Of a stretch of DNA of 43,846 bases, positions 43,492 to 43,846 are shown piece after piece. How positions within the stretch are numbered: position 1 is the stretch's first letter; each line of letters opens with the position of its first letter. Origin of the DNA: Actinomortierella ambigua (lineage: Eukaryota > Mortierellomycota > Mortierellomycetes > Mortierellales > Mortierellaceae); contig JAAAJB010000287.1 of NCBI GenBank assembly GCA_016098155.1, forward strand, positions 1 through 43,846, read 5' to 3'. The translations under genes were made by a program, and so were the position numbers. The notes beneath the pieces are model-generated. The model searched no databases. It saw only the letters and a list, made by a program, of their open reading frames with translations, and was not told the origin of the DNA.

Positions 43492-43846
43492 CTGGGTGGA
43501 GCTGGGTGGGTTGTAAAGAAAGATAGGGCAAAACTAAAATTTGCATGGCACATATAAAAAAATTGCGGGTCACCTGATGATGGCTTCTCATCATTGATCA
43601 ATATTGTCGATCTAGTATTGCAACAGATCACCCAGTAGCAATCTGGCAAGCACCAGTGGAACGGACAACGCGTAGGACACGCAAGCTGCATTTTCCCCAC
43701 CCTCCATTCTGTTTTTCCTCCGCCCAGAAACGTGCACCCTGTTGAGGCGACTCTTTCCATCAAACCTTCTACGCACCCATGTAGCTTATTCCACTTATAC
43801 CTAGCTTGACTTGTGATCCATAGGCTCCCATATTACGCGAATGTAG
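43492..43846. promoter_or_regulatory. Upstream region of the double F-box gene
   Basis: The last 355 bases hold the presumed promoter of the minus-strand gene. An AT-rich run (about 43550-43562, TATAAAAAAATTG on the plus strand) lies about 60-70 bp upstream of the ATG. No other feature is seen before the window ends. Confidence 0.35.

Overview
The window is nuclear DNA of a filamentous fungus. Most genes carry several short GT-AG introns, intergenic DNA is rich in poly-pyrimidine/poly-purine runs and (GA)n, (CT)n and (TTGG)n microsatellites, and the gene set is fungal (NOP53, SRP72, RAD52, a YOL075C-type full ABCG transporter, an arrestin-like adaptor, GPI-anchored Cys-rich proteins). Gene style and proteins suggest an early-diverging lineage such as Mortierellomycota or Mucoromycota. 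That placement is inference and no taxonomic marker is present.

Layout. Positions 1-2463 hold no gene that I can support. Glutathione synthetase (minus, 7 exons) and mevalonate kinase (plus, 7 exons) share a 444-bp divergent promoter region. A four-helix membrane protein (minus) and a CYTH/TTM3-like phosphatase (plus) form a second head-to-head pair. An arrestin-like protein of 1122 aa follows, then an 11-exon full-size ABCG transporter (1568 aa) whose last intron contains a 10-N assembly gap beside a perfect 35-bp inverted repeat.

From 22.4 to 32.7 kb lies an accessory-looking block, with its genes all on the minus strand. It holds four proteins sharing one eight-cysteine spacing pattern and a hydrophobic GPI-type tail, a 60-aa putative secreted peptide, RAD52 (5 exons) and a degenerate LTR-retroelement-like patch with a fold-back structure. 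The eight-cysteine set is the best candidate here for an undescribed family, possibly related to CFEM.

From 33.6 kb the window is ordinary gene-dense DNA: an unrecognised 877-aa protein (minus) head-to-head with NOP53 (plus), SRP72 159 bp downstream of NOP53, and convergent with SRP72 a protein (minus) made of two tandem F-box plus CxxC units.

The genes do not form one pathway. Housekeeping functions are glutathione synthesis, the mevalonate/sterol pathway, ribosome assembly, protein targeting and recombinational repair; the surface/secreted block sits between them. Exon boundaries were placed by hand from GT/AG sites, reading frame and family similarity; no search was run.
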